Positions 8,180 to 17,736 of a stretch of DNA of 64,000 nucleotides are shown here, piece by piece. Source of the DNA: OFTM10 sp964196195 (GTDB taxonomy: Bacteria > Actinomycetota > Acidimicrobiia > Acidimicrobiales > Aldehydirespiratoraceae); contig CAXMSE010000092.1 of assembly GCA_964196195.1 (NCBI GenBank), positions 40,597 through 104,596 on the forward strand, given 5' to 3'. The notes under the pieces were generated by a model. The model was not told the DNA's origin and searched no databases. It worked only from the letters and a program-made list of their open reading frames with translations. Both the position numbers and the translations under genes were made by a program. How positions within the stretch are numbered: the first letter of the stretch is position 1; every line of letters starts with the position of its first letter.

Positions 8180-11100
8180 ATGGTCGCTGGCATTGCCCCC
8201 AACAAGGATCTGCCGGCCCCTCAGGGCCTCTACGACCCGCGTCACGAGCACGACAGCTGCGGGGTCAACTTCGTTTGCGACATCCACGGCCGACCCAGCC
8301 ACGACATCGTGGCCCAGGCAATCGGGGCGCTCTGCGCCATGGAACATCGCGGAGCGCTCGGTGCCGACATCAATACCGGTGACGGTGCGGGCATCCTCAT
8401 CCAGATTCCCGATCGCTTCTTTCGTGATGTCGTGCCCTTCGACCTTCCCCCGATGGGGGAGTACGCGGTTGGTATCGCCTTCCTCCCCCAGGATCCCCAG
8501 CTTGCGACGGAGGCGGCTGGAGCGGTGGAAGCCATCCTGGAAGAGGAGGGCCTGACGGTCCTCGGTTGGCGCGATGTTCCGATCGACGAATCGACCCTCG
8601 GCTCTGGCTCCCTGATGACGATGCCGACCTTCCGCCAGATTTTCGTGACCGGAGAGGGGCTGAGCGGGATCGAGCTCGACCGGCCCGTATACATCGCCCG
8701 CAAGCGCATCGAGCACGAAATATCGCTGGCCGCAGGGCCCGACGAGGTCAACGAGGCCATGGGCGGCGCCTCCGAGACCCACGACGGGGTCTACTTCCCC
8801 TCGCTCAGTGCCCGCACCATCGTCTACAAGGGAATGCTCACCACGCCCCAGCTGTCGGCTTTCTACTCCGACCTCCTCGACGAGCGGGTCGAAAGCGCGC
8901 TGGCCCTGGTCCATTCGCGTTTCTCGACCAATACCTTCCCCTCGTGGCCTCTCGCTCATCCATACCGCTTCGTCGCCCACAACGGCGAAATCAACACCAT
9001 CCAGGGCAATCGCAACTGGATGCGGGCCCGTGAAGCCCTACTACGGAGTCCCCAGCTGCCCGGATTGGAACGCGCCTTCCCGATCTGCACCCCTGGGTCG
9101 AGCGACACCGCCGGCTTCGACGAGGCACTCGAGTTGCTTACCCTCGGCGGTTACCCGCTCGAGGAGGCCGTCTTAATGATGATTCCCGAGCCGTGGGAGC
9201 ACCATGAGGAGATGGACGAAGGGCGCCGGGCCTTCTACCGCTACAACGCAGCCCGGATGGAGCCCTGGGACGGCCCGGCATCGATTGCCTTCACCGATGG
9301 CACTGTCATCGGTGCGGTGCTCGATCGCAACGGGCTGCGCCCCTCGCGCTACTGGGTCACCGACGACGGCCTGGTGGTGATGGCGAGCGAGGTAGGGGTG
9401 GTGGATCTTCCCCAACGGTCGATCGTCGAGAAGGGGCGCCTCCAGCCCGGCCGGATGTTCCTCATCGACACGCGCGAGGGGCGGATCATTCGCGACACCG
9501 AACTCAAGGAACGGATCGCATCCCAACGGCCATATGCCGACTGGCTCGACTCCAACCTGGTCACCCTCGACGACCTGCCCGCGGCCGAGCCCGCCCGACA
9601 CGCCGAGGAAACCCTCATCCAGCTCCAACAGGAGTTCGGCTACACCTACGAAGAGAAGAAGATCCTGATCGCGCCAATGGCCCGCGATGCGAAGGAGGCG
9701 ATCGGGTCGATGGGCACCGACACTCCGATAGCGGTGCTCTCCGCACGCTCTCGTCAGCTCGCCGACTACTTCCAACAACTCTTCGCCCAGGTCACCAACC
9801 CTCCTCTGGATGCCATGCGGGAGAAGATCATCACCTCCCTGTTCGCCAGGGTGGGGCCCGAAGGAAACCTGTTCGACTCCACACCGTCGGCTTGTCGCAC
9901 GATCCATCTCGACAATCCGGTGATCACCGATGACCAGCTCGCACGAATTGCGGCGCTCGACGGCAACGAGAGGCCCGATGGGTTCCACAGCTCGGTGCTG
10001 CCCACCCGCTTTGTGGTGGCAGACGGCGGCGACGGACTCGCCCGCGCTCTCGAAGAGCTGAGGGCGGCCGCCGACGCGGCCATCGCCGAGGGGGCAACGG
10101 CCCTCATCTTGTCGGATCGAGGCGGCGATGCGAACACTGCGCCCATACCATCACTTCTGGCCACCGGAGCCGTGCATCACCACCTCGTGCGTACCAAGAC
10201 AAGAACCCGGGTGGGGCTCGTTGTCGAGTCGGGCGATGTGCGAGAGGTGCACCACATCTGTGTCCTGCTCGGCTACGGGGCGAACGCCGTCAACCCCTAC
10301 CTCGCGTTGGCCACCATCGATTCGATGGTGGCCAACGGCGAGCACGGACTTCACCCGGATCTCCCCCTGGACGAGGCCCACCGCAATTATGTGGAGGCGG
10401 CCGGCTCCGGGATCCTGAAGGTCATGTCGAAGATGGGTATCTCCACCGTCGCCTCCTACACAGGTGCCCAGATCTTCGAGGCCATCGGGCTCGCGAAAGA
10501 GGTCGTGGACGAGTATTTCACCGGCACCGTCAGTCGCCTCGGTGGTATAGCGCTCGACGTGCTGGCCGAAGAGGTCGCCCAACGCCACGCGATTGCTCAT
10601 CCCGCCAATCCTGCCGAGCGGGCCCACCGAACCCTCGCAGTCGGTGGTCAGTATCAGTGGCGAAGGGAAGGAGAGCACCACCTCTTCAATCCGGAAACCG
10701 TGTACAAGCTCCAGCACGCCACACGCGCCGGTCGCTACGACGTCTTCAAGGAGTACACCAGCGCGGTCAATGACCAATCCGAGCGGATAGGCACTCTGCG
10801 CGGCCTGTTTCGGTTCCGTGCCGACCAGAGGCCAGCGATCGCCATCGAGGAAGTCGAGTCGGTGGCATCTATCGTCAGGCGTTTTTCAACCGGTGCGATG
10901 AGTTATGGCTCCATCTCTGCGGAGGCCCACGAGACCCTGGCCATCGCCATGAACCGGATCGAGGCGAAGTCAAACACCGGTGAGGGCGGCGAGGATGCCG
11001 AGCGTTTCGTTTCCGACGACAACGGCGATCTCCGGCGCAGCGCCATCAAGCAGGTCGCATCGGGACGTTTCGGGGTTACCAGTGAATATCTGGTCAACGC

Positions 11101-12799
11101 CGACGACATCCAGATCAAGATGGCTCAGGGAGCGAAGCCAGGGGAAGGAGGCCAGCTCCCCGGCCACAAGGTCTACCCATGGATCGCCAAGACACGTCAC
11201 TCCACCCCGGGCGTCGCTCTCATCTCACCGCCGCCCCATCACGACATCTACTCGATCGAGGACCTCGCCCAGCTCATCCACGACCTGAAGAATGCCAACC
11301 CGAGGGCTCGAATTCACGTGAAACTGGTGGCCGAAATGGGTGTCGGCACGGTGGCGGCGGGTGTGTCGAAAGCCCACGCCGACGTCGTCCTCATCTCAGG
11401 TCACGACGGTGGAACCGGTGCCTCTCCCCAGACATCGATCAAGCACGCCGGGGCTCCCTGGGAACTTGGTCTCGCCGAGACCCAGCAGACACTCCTACTC
11501 AACGACCTGCGAGACCGCATCGTCGTGCAGACCGATGGCCAGTTGAAGACCGGGCGAGATGTGATGATCGCAGCTCTCCTCGGTGCGGAGGAGTTCGGCT
11601 TCGCCTCCGCACCCCTGGTGGTGATGGGCTGCGTGATGATGCGCGTGTGCCATCTCGACACCTGCCCGGTGGGTGTGGCCACCCAAAACCCCCAGCTCAG
11701 AGCCAACTTCAGCGGCCAGCCCGAGTTCGTCGTCAACTTCTTCCAATACATCGCCGAGGAAGTCAGGGAGCTCATGGCCCAGCTCGGCTTTCGCACCCTC
11801 GATGCCGCGATCGGCCAGGTCGAAACGCTCGACACCACCGATGCGATCACCCACTGGAAGGCAGATGGTCTCGATCTCTCACCGATCCTCCATCTCCCCG
11901 AGATCGCCCTTGAATCCAGGCGTCATCAATGGAAAGAGCAGGACCACGGCCTCGAGCTCGCCCTCGACCAGACCCTGATCCAGCTGGCTGAAGGAGCCGT
12001 CGAGACGGGCCGACCGGTAACGATCGACATCCCGATCCGCAATGTCAACCGCACCGTCGGCACCCTCCTCGGCTTCGAAGTCACCAGCCGCTACGGCGCG
12101 ACCGGGCTTCCCGACGACACGATTGTGGTGAATCTCACGGGGTCGGCGGGCAACAGCCTCGGTGCTTTCGTGCCCCGAGGAATCACCCTTCGACTCGAAG
12201 GAGACGCCAACGACTATGTGGGCAAGGGATTGTCGGGTGGGCGCCTGGTGGTGAGGCCGCCAAGTGATGCCCAGTTTATTGCCGAACAGAACGTCATCGC
12301 AGGAAATGTCATCCTCTACGGAGCGACCGGCGGCGATGTGTTCCTGCGCGGCGTGGTGGGGGAGCGGTTCTGTGTCCGCAACTCCGGCGCTACGGCCGTG
12401 GTAGAAGGCGTGGGCGACCATGGCTGTGAATACATGACCGGCGGCCGGGCGGTGATCCTCGGCCCGACCGGCCGCAACTTCGCCGCGGGCATGTCGGGAG
12501 GGGTGGCCTTCGTGCATGATCCCGACGGTGAGTTCCCGAGCAGGGTCAACCTCGACATGGTGGCCCTCGAACAACTCGACGACCACGATCTGGGCTGGCT
12601 CCGTGACCGGATCGAGAAGCACTGCCACGAGACCGACAGCGAAGTGGCAGCGCGAATACTCGCGGCGTGGGGCACCACTGCGACCGAGTTCGTGAAGGTC
12701 ATGCCCATCGACTATCGGCGAGTCCTTGAGGCGGCCGCTGCTGCCCGCGAGGCCGGCGAGGACGAGACCGCGGCCGTGATGGCCGCGGCCCGGACATGA
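8180..12799 (+). CDS. gltB: Glutamate synthase large subunit (GOGAT alpha)
   Basis: Forms two glutamates from glutamine and 2-oxoglutarate together with GltD (1539 aa, full length). The N-terminal class-II amidotransferase nucleophile is the Cys in HEHDSCGVNFV; the residues before it form the usual propeptide. The central domain and the FMN-binding synthase domain follow (SYGSISAEAHETLA, then GMGTVAAGVSKAHAD-type loops). The 3Fe-4S motif is GCVMMRVCHLDTCPVG near residue 1155. A GXGXG beta-helix domain ends the protein. ATG at 8180 is 12 nt after a GA-rich stretch. gltD follows after 12 bp, so the two form an operon. Confidence 0.97.
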   Translation: MVAGIAPNKDLPAPQGLYDPRHEHDSCGVNFVCDIHGRPSHDIVAQAIGALCAMEHRGALGADINTGDGAGILIQIPDRFFRDVVPFDLPPMGEYAVGIAFLPQDPQLATEAAGAVEAILEEEGLTVLGWRDVPIDESTLGSGSLMTMPTFRQIFVTGEGLSGIELDRPVYIARKRIEHEISLAAGPDEVNEAMGGASETHDGVYFPSLSARTIVYKGMLTTPQLSAFYSDLLDERVESALALVHSRFSTNTFPSWPLAHPYRFVAHNGEINTIQGNRNWMRAREALLRSPQLPGLERAFPICTPGSSDTAGFDEALELLTLGGYPLEEAVLMMIPEPWEHHEEMDEGRRAFYRYNAARMEPWDGPASIAFTDGTVIGAVLDRNGLRPSRYWVTDDGLVVMASEVGVVDLPQRSIVEKGRLQPGRMFLIDTREGRIIRDTELKERIASQRPYADWLDSNLVTLDDLPAAEPARHAEETLIQLQQEFGYTYEEKKILIAPMARDAKEAIGSMGTDTPIAVLSARSRQLADYFQQLFAQVTNPPLDAMREKIITSLFARVGPEGNLFDSTPSACRTIHLDNPVITDDQLARIAALDGNERPDGFHSSVLPTRFVVADGGDGLARALEELRAAADAAIAEGATALILSDRGGDANTAPIPSLLATGAVHHHLVRTKTRTRVGLVVESGDVREVHHICVLLGYGANAVNPYLALATIDSMVANGEHGLHPDLPLDEAHRNYVEAAGSGILKVMSKMGISTVASYTGAQIFEAIGLAKEVVDEYFTGTVSRLGGIALDVLAEEVAQRHAIAHPANPAERAHRTLAVGGQYQWRREGEHHLFNPETVYKLQHATRAGRYDVFKEYTSAVNDQSERIGTLRGLFRFRADQRPAIAIEEVESVASIVRRFSTGAMSYGSISAEAHETLAIAMNRIEAKSNTGEGGEDAERFVSDDNGDLRRSAIKQVASGRFGVTSEYLVNADDIQIKMAQGAKPGEGGQLPGHKVYPWIAKTRHSTPGVALISPPPHHDIYSIEDLAQLIHDLKNANPRARIHVKLVAEMGVGTVAAGVSKAHADVVLISGHDGGTGASPQTSIKHAGAPWELGLAETQQTLLLNDLRDRIVVQTDGQLKTGRDVMIAALLGAEEFGFASAPLVVMGCVMMRVCHLDTCPVGVATQNPQLRANFSGQPEFVVNFFQYIAEEVRELMAQLGFRTLDAAIGQVETLDTTDAITHWKADGLDLSPILHLPEIALESRRHQWKEQDHGLELALDQTLIQLAEGAVETGRPVTIDIPIRNVNRTVGTLLGFEVTSRYGATGLPDDTIVVNLTGSAGNSLGAFVPRGITLRLEGDANDYVGKGLSGGRLVVRPPSDAQFIAEQNVIAGNVILYGATGGDVFLRGVVGERFCVRNSGATAVVEGVGDHGCEYMTGGRAVILGPTGRNFAAGMSGGVAFVHDPDGEFPSRVNLDMVALEQLDDHDLGWLRDRIEKHCHETDSEVAARILAAWGTTATEFVKVMPIDYRRVLEAAAAAREAGEDETAAVMAAART

Positions 12800-12811
12800 G
12801 GAGAGCGCACC

Positions 12812-14275
12812 ATGGCTGATCCACATGGCTTCAAGAAACACGACCGAGAGCTCCCCACCCTTCGTCCCGTACCGGTTCGCCTCAAGGACTGGAAGGAGGT
12901 CTACAACCCCTTCCCGGAAGAGAAGCTCGTCGACCAGGCCAGTCGCTGCATGGACTGTGGTATTCCTTTTTGCACGAATGGGTGTCCGCTCGGAAACGTG
13001 ATCCCCGACTGGAACGACCTCGTGTATCGCCATCACTGGCGAGACGCGAGCGAAAGACTGCACGCCACCAACAACTTCCCTGAGTTCACCGGCAGGCTGT
13101 GCCCCGCTCCGTGTGAGGCGGCGTGCGTCCTCGGCATCCATGAGCCACCGGTGGCCATCAAACGGATCGAGGTGGAGATCGTCGATCGAGCCTGGGACGA
13201 AGGATGGATCGCCCCGGAGGTTCCGTCGGAGAACACAGGTAAGGCGGTTGCCGTCGTCGGATCCGGGCCCGCCGGTCTCGCTGCCGCGCAACAACTCACC
13301 CGAGCCGGACACCGGGTGGTGGTCTACGAGCGGGCCGACCGGGTGGGTGGCCTGCTGCGCTACGGCATCCCGGAGTTCAAAATGGAGAAGCGCCACATCG
13401 ATCGTCGGGTCGAGCAGATGGAGGCGGAAGGCACCCAGTTTGTTCTCGACACTTCGATCGGCACTGACCTCAGCGCCTCAGAGCTGAGAGCCGAGTACGA
13501 CGCCGTAGTTCTGGCTTGTGGCGCCACCCAGGCCCGCGACCTTCCGATTCCGGGACGCGACCTTGCCGGGGTCCACCAGGCGATGGAGTTTCTCCCCCTG
13601 GCCAACAGGGTTCAGCAGGGCGATTTCGCCGAGTCTCCAATCAATGCAAGAGGCAAGGATGTCGTCATCATCGGGGGCGGAGACACCGGCGCCGATTGCC
13701 TCGGTACGTCCCTTCGCCACGGAGCGGCATCGGTGCACCAGTTCGAGATCATGGCGAGACCTCCCGACGTTCGATCCGACGACCACCCATGGCCCACCTG
13801 GCCGATGATCTACCGAGTGAGTTCGGCTCACGAGGAGGGCGGTGAGCGTGACTACGCCATCAACACGGTGCGCTTCACGGGCGACGATCACGGGAGGGTG
13901 GCCGGGCTCGAGACGGTTCGCGTCGAGCAGGGCCTCGTAGACGGCCGCCTGAGTTTCGACCCTATCGACCGCAGCGAGCAGACCTTTCCGGCCCAGCTCG
14001 TCTTGCTGGCCATGGGGTTCACCGGTCCGGAGCGGGGCTCGCTCGTCGAGCAGTTCGGAGTTGATCTCGACGGCCGTGGCAACGTGGTCCGCGGTCACGA
14101 TTGGCACTCCGCCGTCGATGGGGTTTTCGTCTGTGGCGACATGGGACGAGGCCAGAGCCTGATCGTCTGGGCGATAGCCGAGGGCCGCTCGGCCGCGGCG
14201 TCCGTCGACCGTTGGTTGATGAGTGAAAGCCAGCTCCCGGCACCGATCGCTCCCACCTCGGCTCCCCTGCGTTAA
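12812..14275 (+). CDS. gltD: Glutamate synthase small subunit (GOGAT beta)
   Basis: NADPH-oxidising flavoprotein that feeds electrons to GltB (487 aa). The N-terminal Fe-S cysteine clusters are RCMDCGIPFCTNGCPLGN and LCPAPCEAACVLG. The FAD Rossmann motif is VVGSGPAGLAAAQQL and the NADPH motif is VIIGGGDTGADCLG. The C-terminal FAD segment GVFVCGDMGRGQSLIVWAI is intact. GAGAG-rich Shine-Dalgarno sequence precedes the ATG. A hairpin follows the stop by 15 bp and closes the gltBD operon. Confidence 0.97.
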   Translation: MADPHGFKKHDRELPTLRPVPVRLKDWKEVYNPFPEEKLVDQASRCMDCGIPFCTNGCPLGNVIPDWNDLVYRHHWRDASERLHATNNFPEFTGRLCPAPCEAACVLGIHEPPVAIKRIEVEIVDRAWDEGWIAPEVPSENTGKAVAVVGSGPAGLAAAQQLTRAGHRVVVYERADRVGGLLRYGIPEFKMEKRHIDRRVEQMEAEGTQFVLDTSIGTDLSASELRAEYDAVVLACGATQARDLPIPGRDLAGVHQAMEFLPLANRVQQGDFAESPINARGKDVVIIGGGDTGADCLGTSLRHGAASVHQFEIMARPPDVRSDDHPWPTWPMIYRVSSAHEEGGERDYAINTVRFTGDDHGRVAGLETVRVEQGLVDGRLSFDPIDRSEQTFPAQLVLLAMGFTGPERGSLVEQFGVDLDGRGNVVRGHDWHSAVDGVFVCGDMGRGQSLIVWAIAEGRSAAASVDRWLMSESQLPAPIAPTSAPLR

Positions 14276-14290
14276 CCAGAGCGTTTCGGC

Positions 14291-14308
14291 ACTGGCCATT
14301 TGGCCAGT
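14291..14308 (+). terminator. Hairpin after gltD
   Basis: Perfect 7-bp stem ACTGGCC / GGCCAGT with a 4-nt loop, 15 bases after the gltD stop. No T-run follows. It overlaps the probable -35 of the following promoter, so it could also be an operator. Confidence 0.5.
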
Positions 14309-14365
14309 CAACCTCAATTCCTAGCGTCAGTGACCGACCTGATTCGTGGGCACCCGTTCGGGTGC
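14300..14365 (+). promoter_or_regulatory. Probable conservon promoter and 5' UTR hairpin
   Basis: TTGGCC (14300-14305) and TAGCGT (14322-14327) are separated by 16 bp and resemble a housekeeping promoter. The predicted leader of about 60 nt contains a 6-bp hairpin GCACCC/GGGTGC with a GTTC loop (14350-14365), about 28 nt before the ATG at 14394. The role of the hairpin is unknown. Confidence 0.35.
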
Positions 14366-14393
14366 ATGCCACGTCGCAAGAGGGCACTGTCAC

Positions 14394-16946
14394 ATGCTCA
14401 AGAGGATCAAGATCCGCGGCAAGCTTCTGCTGCTCCTTACCGTGCCCCTGCTGGCCGTGCTGTTGTTTGCAGCATCCGGGGTGGTGGATCGCACCGAACT
14501 CACCGACGAAAAGGCGAGAGAGGCTCGTCTTGCCCAGGTGGCAGACGCTGGAGCCGACCTTGCCGTGGCGCTCCAGATCGAGCGCTTCGAGACCATCCAA
14601 GCGGGACGATTGGCGGTCACCACGGGGGAGCTCCGCTCTGACCAACTCGACTCCAACGCCGCCCTCGATCGCTGGAGTCAGACGGTCGGGACCGTGCTCG
14701 CCGATATCACCGATCCTGCTCTCGCAGAGGATTTCATCGCGGTACGAACACAACTCACCCGGGACCTGACCGAGGAACGAATCGGCCGCCCCACCCGGGT
14801 GGTCGCGGAGCAACTCGAGGCACAGACCGACGGACTCACCGCGATCAACACTGCTCTGGTTGGAGAGGCCACCGATCTGGAACTCTTCCGATCGCTCGAC
14901 ACCTTCGTCCAGCTGATCGAGATTCAGGACTCGGTCAACAATATTGCCGTGATCGGCACCTCCGCCATCGATGACGGCCGTCTGGGTGTCACCAGTCCCG
15001 CCCTGATCGATGCCGAGGTGAGATCGATCGAGGCCCACATGCGAGCACTGAGGGCCTCAGCCGACGACAAATACGTCGAACTCCTCGTTGGACTGCAGAC
15101 CGACGGGTTCCTGCCCGGCTTCGCCCTCGATGGAGGACTCAGTCGTACCGATGGCTTCGTTCCCGCCATCGACATTCTCGAGGCCGTCTACGACGGTGTC
15201 GTAGCAGGCGGTGTGGCTTGGATCGGGGCGAGTGAGGAGAGGCTCATCGCCATCAACGGCGTGGTAGACGTGGTTCTCCGCGACGCCAACTTCACCGCCT
15301 CCTTCGCTTCTGAACAAGCCGCAGACGAGGCCAGCTCCTTCCTGATCCTGGCGGGCTCGGTAGTGGTTTTCGCCCTGCTCATGGCCTTGCTGATCGGCCG
15401 TTCGGTGAGCCGTCCCCTGATCGACCTCACCCACGGAGCCGAACAGCTTTCGACCGAGGAACTGCCGGCCATGGTCGAGTCGATGAGGACAGCCGGCCGC
15501 ACGCCCGCACCGACGATGTCTCCCATCCAGGCGAAAGGCAGGGACGAGGTCGCCCAACTCGCACGCGCCTTCTCAGAGATCCAGAGCGTGACCGTGGAGG
15601 TTGCCGAGGAGCAGGGCGAGCTGCTGCAGCGAGGTATTTCCGACATCTTCGTCAACCTGGCCCGCCGCAATCAGAGCCTGCTCGATCGCCAGATCGATTT
15701 CATAGACCAGCTCGAATCGCGCGAAGAAAACCCCGACCAGCTCGAAAACCTCTTCCGACTCGATCACCTCGCCACCCGGATGAGGCGAAATGCCGAGTCT
15801 CTCCTCGTGCTGGCCGGCGCCGAACCCAGTCGTCGTCGGGGTAAGCCCGTGGAACTCGCCGATGTGGTGCGGGTGGCGATGGGTGAGATCGAGGACTTCA
15901 GTCGCATCCAACTCGTGTCGATCGATTCGGCCACTGTCGCCGGTTCTGTGGCTGTCGACCTTGCCCACCTGATGTCAGAGCTCATGGAGAACTCAACCCA
16001 GTTCTCGCCGCCGGAGTTCGACGTGAAGGTGGTGGGACATTGCAGCGCCGATGGCAGCTATCAGCTGACCCTTTCCGACATGGGTATAGGCATGAGCGCC
16101 GAGCAGATCAGGGGCGCCAACGAAACCCTCTCGGAGCCTCCGGTGATCGGTCTCGATCTGAGCCGCTCCCTCGGCTTCACGGTGGTCTCGCGTCTCGCCG
16201 ACCGACTTGGAGTGAGCGTGAGGCTCACCAGCGCCTTGAACGGCGGCGTAACCGCTCTGGTCACTGTTCCCGCCGAAATGGTGGGCACGGTCGAGGACGC
16301 CGACACAGGTGCCACAACCGTAGAAGCGGGCCCGTCGCTCGCGGAACCAGCCCCCCCGATCGCGCCGACTCCGATTGCCCTGGTTCCGCACCAGGTGGCC
16401 AAGCCGAACCCCAAGGTTGGTGTCGCGAGCAGCGACGAACTTGCAGCCTTGCCGGTGCGTCGCCCCGCGTCGCCACCACCGGCCCAATCACCCCCCGCCG
16501 CGCAGGGGTCCCTCCCACCGGTCGCGGCCGGGCCTGCCGCCGCTGACCTGTTCGGCGTCTTCAATCCGGTCGAATCGACGCCAGCCCCGCCGAGCAACCC
16601 AGGTGCCGACATCTTCGCCCCCCTCGACCAGCCTGTCGCTCTGCCAAGCGCTGCGGAGCCGGCCCCGGCGGCGGTCACCTCCCCGCCTGCGCAGGTACGC
16701 CCCGCCGCCGAGGTGGGGGCGGTGGATCAAAGCGTCACCAGCGCAGGACTCATCCGGCGCACACCGCGCCAGATCGATGTGCCCGAGGGCTCGAAATTCG
16801 CCGCCGGACGACCAGCGGTACAGAGTTCGACCGCGGCCAGCCGATCGCCCGAGGAGGTTCGCGAGATGCTCAGTCGATATCGCGCGGGACTCCGCAAGGG
16901 ACGTGGCCCCAAGAACGACGACGGTCAACAGAGAAGCCGGAGCTGA
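14394..16946 (+). CDS. Conservon histidine-kinase-like protein (CvnA type)
   Basis: Membrane sensor with an ATPase domain (850 aa). An N-terminal membrane helix (KLLLLLTVPLLAVLLFAAS) is followed by a roughly 280-residue extracellular helical domain of nitrate-sensor (NIT) style. A second helix near residues 315-340 leads into a HAMP-like segment (SRPLIDLTHGAEQL). The HATPase_c domain shows the N-box (LMSELMENSTQFSPP) and a G-box (SDMGIGM). The dimerisation region has no clear phospho-acceptor His in a classical H-box. The last ~200 residues are Pro/Ala-rich and probably disordered. The ATG at 14394 is chosen over one at 14346 because it starts directly before the membrane helix. It heads a four-gene conservon. 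Confidence 0.85.
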   Translation: MLKRIKIRGKLLLLLTVPLLAVLLFAASGVVDRTELTDEKAREARLAQVADAGADLAVALQIERFETIQAGRLAVTTGELRSDQLDSNAALDRWSQTVGTVLADITDPALAEDFIAVRTQLTRDLTEERIGRPTRVVAEQLEAQTDGLTAINTALVGEATDLELFRSLDTFVQLIEIQDSVNNIAVIGTSAIDDGRLGVTSPALIDAEVRSIEAHMRALRASADDKYVELLVGLQTDGFLPGFALDGGLSRTDGFVPAIDILEAVYDGVVAGGVAWIGASEERLIAINGVVDVVLRDANFTASFASEQAADEASSFLILAGSVVVFALLMALLIGRSVSRPLIDLTHGAEQLSTEELPAMVESMRTAGRTPAPTMSPIQAKGRDEVAQLARAFSEIQSVTVEVAEEQGELLQRGISDIFVNLARRNQSLLDRQIDFIDQLESREENPDQLENLFRLDHLATRMRRNAESLLVLAGAEPSRRRGKPVELADVVRVAMGEIEDFSRIQLVSIDSATVAGSVAVDLAHLMSELMENSTQFSPPEFDVKVVGHCSADGSYQLTLSDMGIGMSAEQIRGANETLSEPPVIGLDLSRSLGFTVVSRLADRLGVSVRLTSALNGGVTALVTVPAEMVGTVEDADTGATTVEAGPSLAEPAPPIAPTPIALVPHQVAKPNPKVGVASSDELAALPVRRPASPPPAQSPPAAQGSLPPVAAGPAAADLFGVFNPVESTPAPPSNPGADIFAPLDQPVALPSAAEPAPAAVTSPPAQVRPAAEVGAVDQSVTSAGLIRRTPRQIDVPEGSKFAAGRPAVQSSTAASRSPEEVREMLSRYRAGLRKGRGPKNDDGQQRSRS

Positions 16947-16954
16947 GGAAACAC

Positions 16955-17377
16955 ATGACTGAAATGACAACTGCTGCCAACAATGTCAACTGGCTCGTCG
17001 CTAACTTCGTCGAGCGGGTACCGGGCGTGAGTGAGACCGTCGTGGTTTCATCCGACGGCCTTCCCATGGCTCTGTCGGGAGGTCTGGATCGAGACGCAGC
17101 CGACCGCTTCGCCGCCGTCGCCTCCGGCCTGATCGGCCTCGCCTATGGCGCGGCCGGCCGTTTCGGTGGAGGACGGGTGAACGAAGTGATCATTGAGATG
17201 GAGTACGCCTTCCTCTTCGTCACCGGCGTGAGCGACGGCTCGTGCCTGGCCGTAGTGGCCGACTCCGACTGCGATGTCGGACTCGTCGGCTATGAGATGG
17301 CCCTGCTCGTCGAGAAGACCGGGCCCTTCCTCACCCCCGAACTCCGCGCCGAACTGCAGAGCTCACTGCCCCGATGA
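16955..17377 (+). CDS. Roadblock/LC7 domain protein (CvnB type)
   Basis: Small cytosolic protein (140 aa) of the Roadblock/LC7 fold, which usually acts as a GTPase-regulating or scaffold dimer. The pattern VPGVSETVVVSSDGLPMAL, followed by ADRFAAVASGLIGLAYGA, is typical of the conservon branch. GAGGAA lies 9 nt before the ATG. It is 8 bp downstream of the kinase-like gene and overlaps the next gene by 4 bp (ATGA). In Streptomyces conservons this protein associates with the CvnA and CvnD homologues; the same is inferred here. Confidence 0.9.
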   Translation: MTEMTTAANNVNWLVANFVERVPGVSETVVVSSDGLPMALSGGLDRDAADRFAAVASGLIGLAYGAAGRFGGGRVNEVIIEMEYAFLFVTGVSDGSCLAVVADSDCDVGLVGYEMALLVEKTGPFLTPELRAELQSSLPR

Positions 17378-17736
17378 CCAACGTGCCTCGCGAAGACCGG
17401 CTGCGCGTACGTCCGTACGCGTTGACCGGTGGACGGGTTCGATCGTCGACCGAGCTCGCGCTCGAGACCATCGTCCGCGTCACTACGCGGGGCGAGGCAG
17501 GCTCACACGAGCTGGCCACGGAACGACGCCAGATCTGCGAACTCTGCATAGATCCGACGTCGATAGTGGAGGTGTCAGCTCACCTCCAATTACCCCTAGG
17601 TGTCGCCCGCGTTCTGGTGGGCGACATGGTTACGGAAGGTTTCCTCGACTGCAACAGCACTCCTGTCGCCGCCCAGGACTCCCGTCCCGACCTCCGACTC
17701 CTCGAAAGGGTCCTCGATGGTCTTCAAGCGCTCTGA
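17374..17736 (+). CDS. DUF742 protein (CvnC type)
   Basis: 120-residue DUF742 protein, third gene of the conservon. The N-terminal LRVRPYALTGGRVR and the middle ICELCIDPTSIVEVSAHL are the usual landmarks; the second half looks like a winged-helix (SAHLQLPLGVARVLVGDM), but DNA binding is not shown for this protein. It overlaps the roadblock gene by 4 bp and the GTPase gene by 20 bp, which indicates tight translational coupling. Confidence 0.88.
   Translation: MTNVPREDRLRVRPYALTGGRVRSSTELALETIVRVTTRGEAGSHELATERRQICELCIDPTSIVEVSAHLQLPLGVARVLVGDMVTEGFLDCNSTPVAAQDSRPDLRLLERVLDGLQAL

Noticed and set aside
11879..13396. Antisense open frame of ~505 codons across gltB/gltD
   Set aside because: His/Arg/Glu-rich shadow frame opposite two certain genes.
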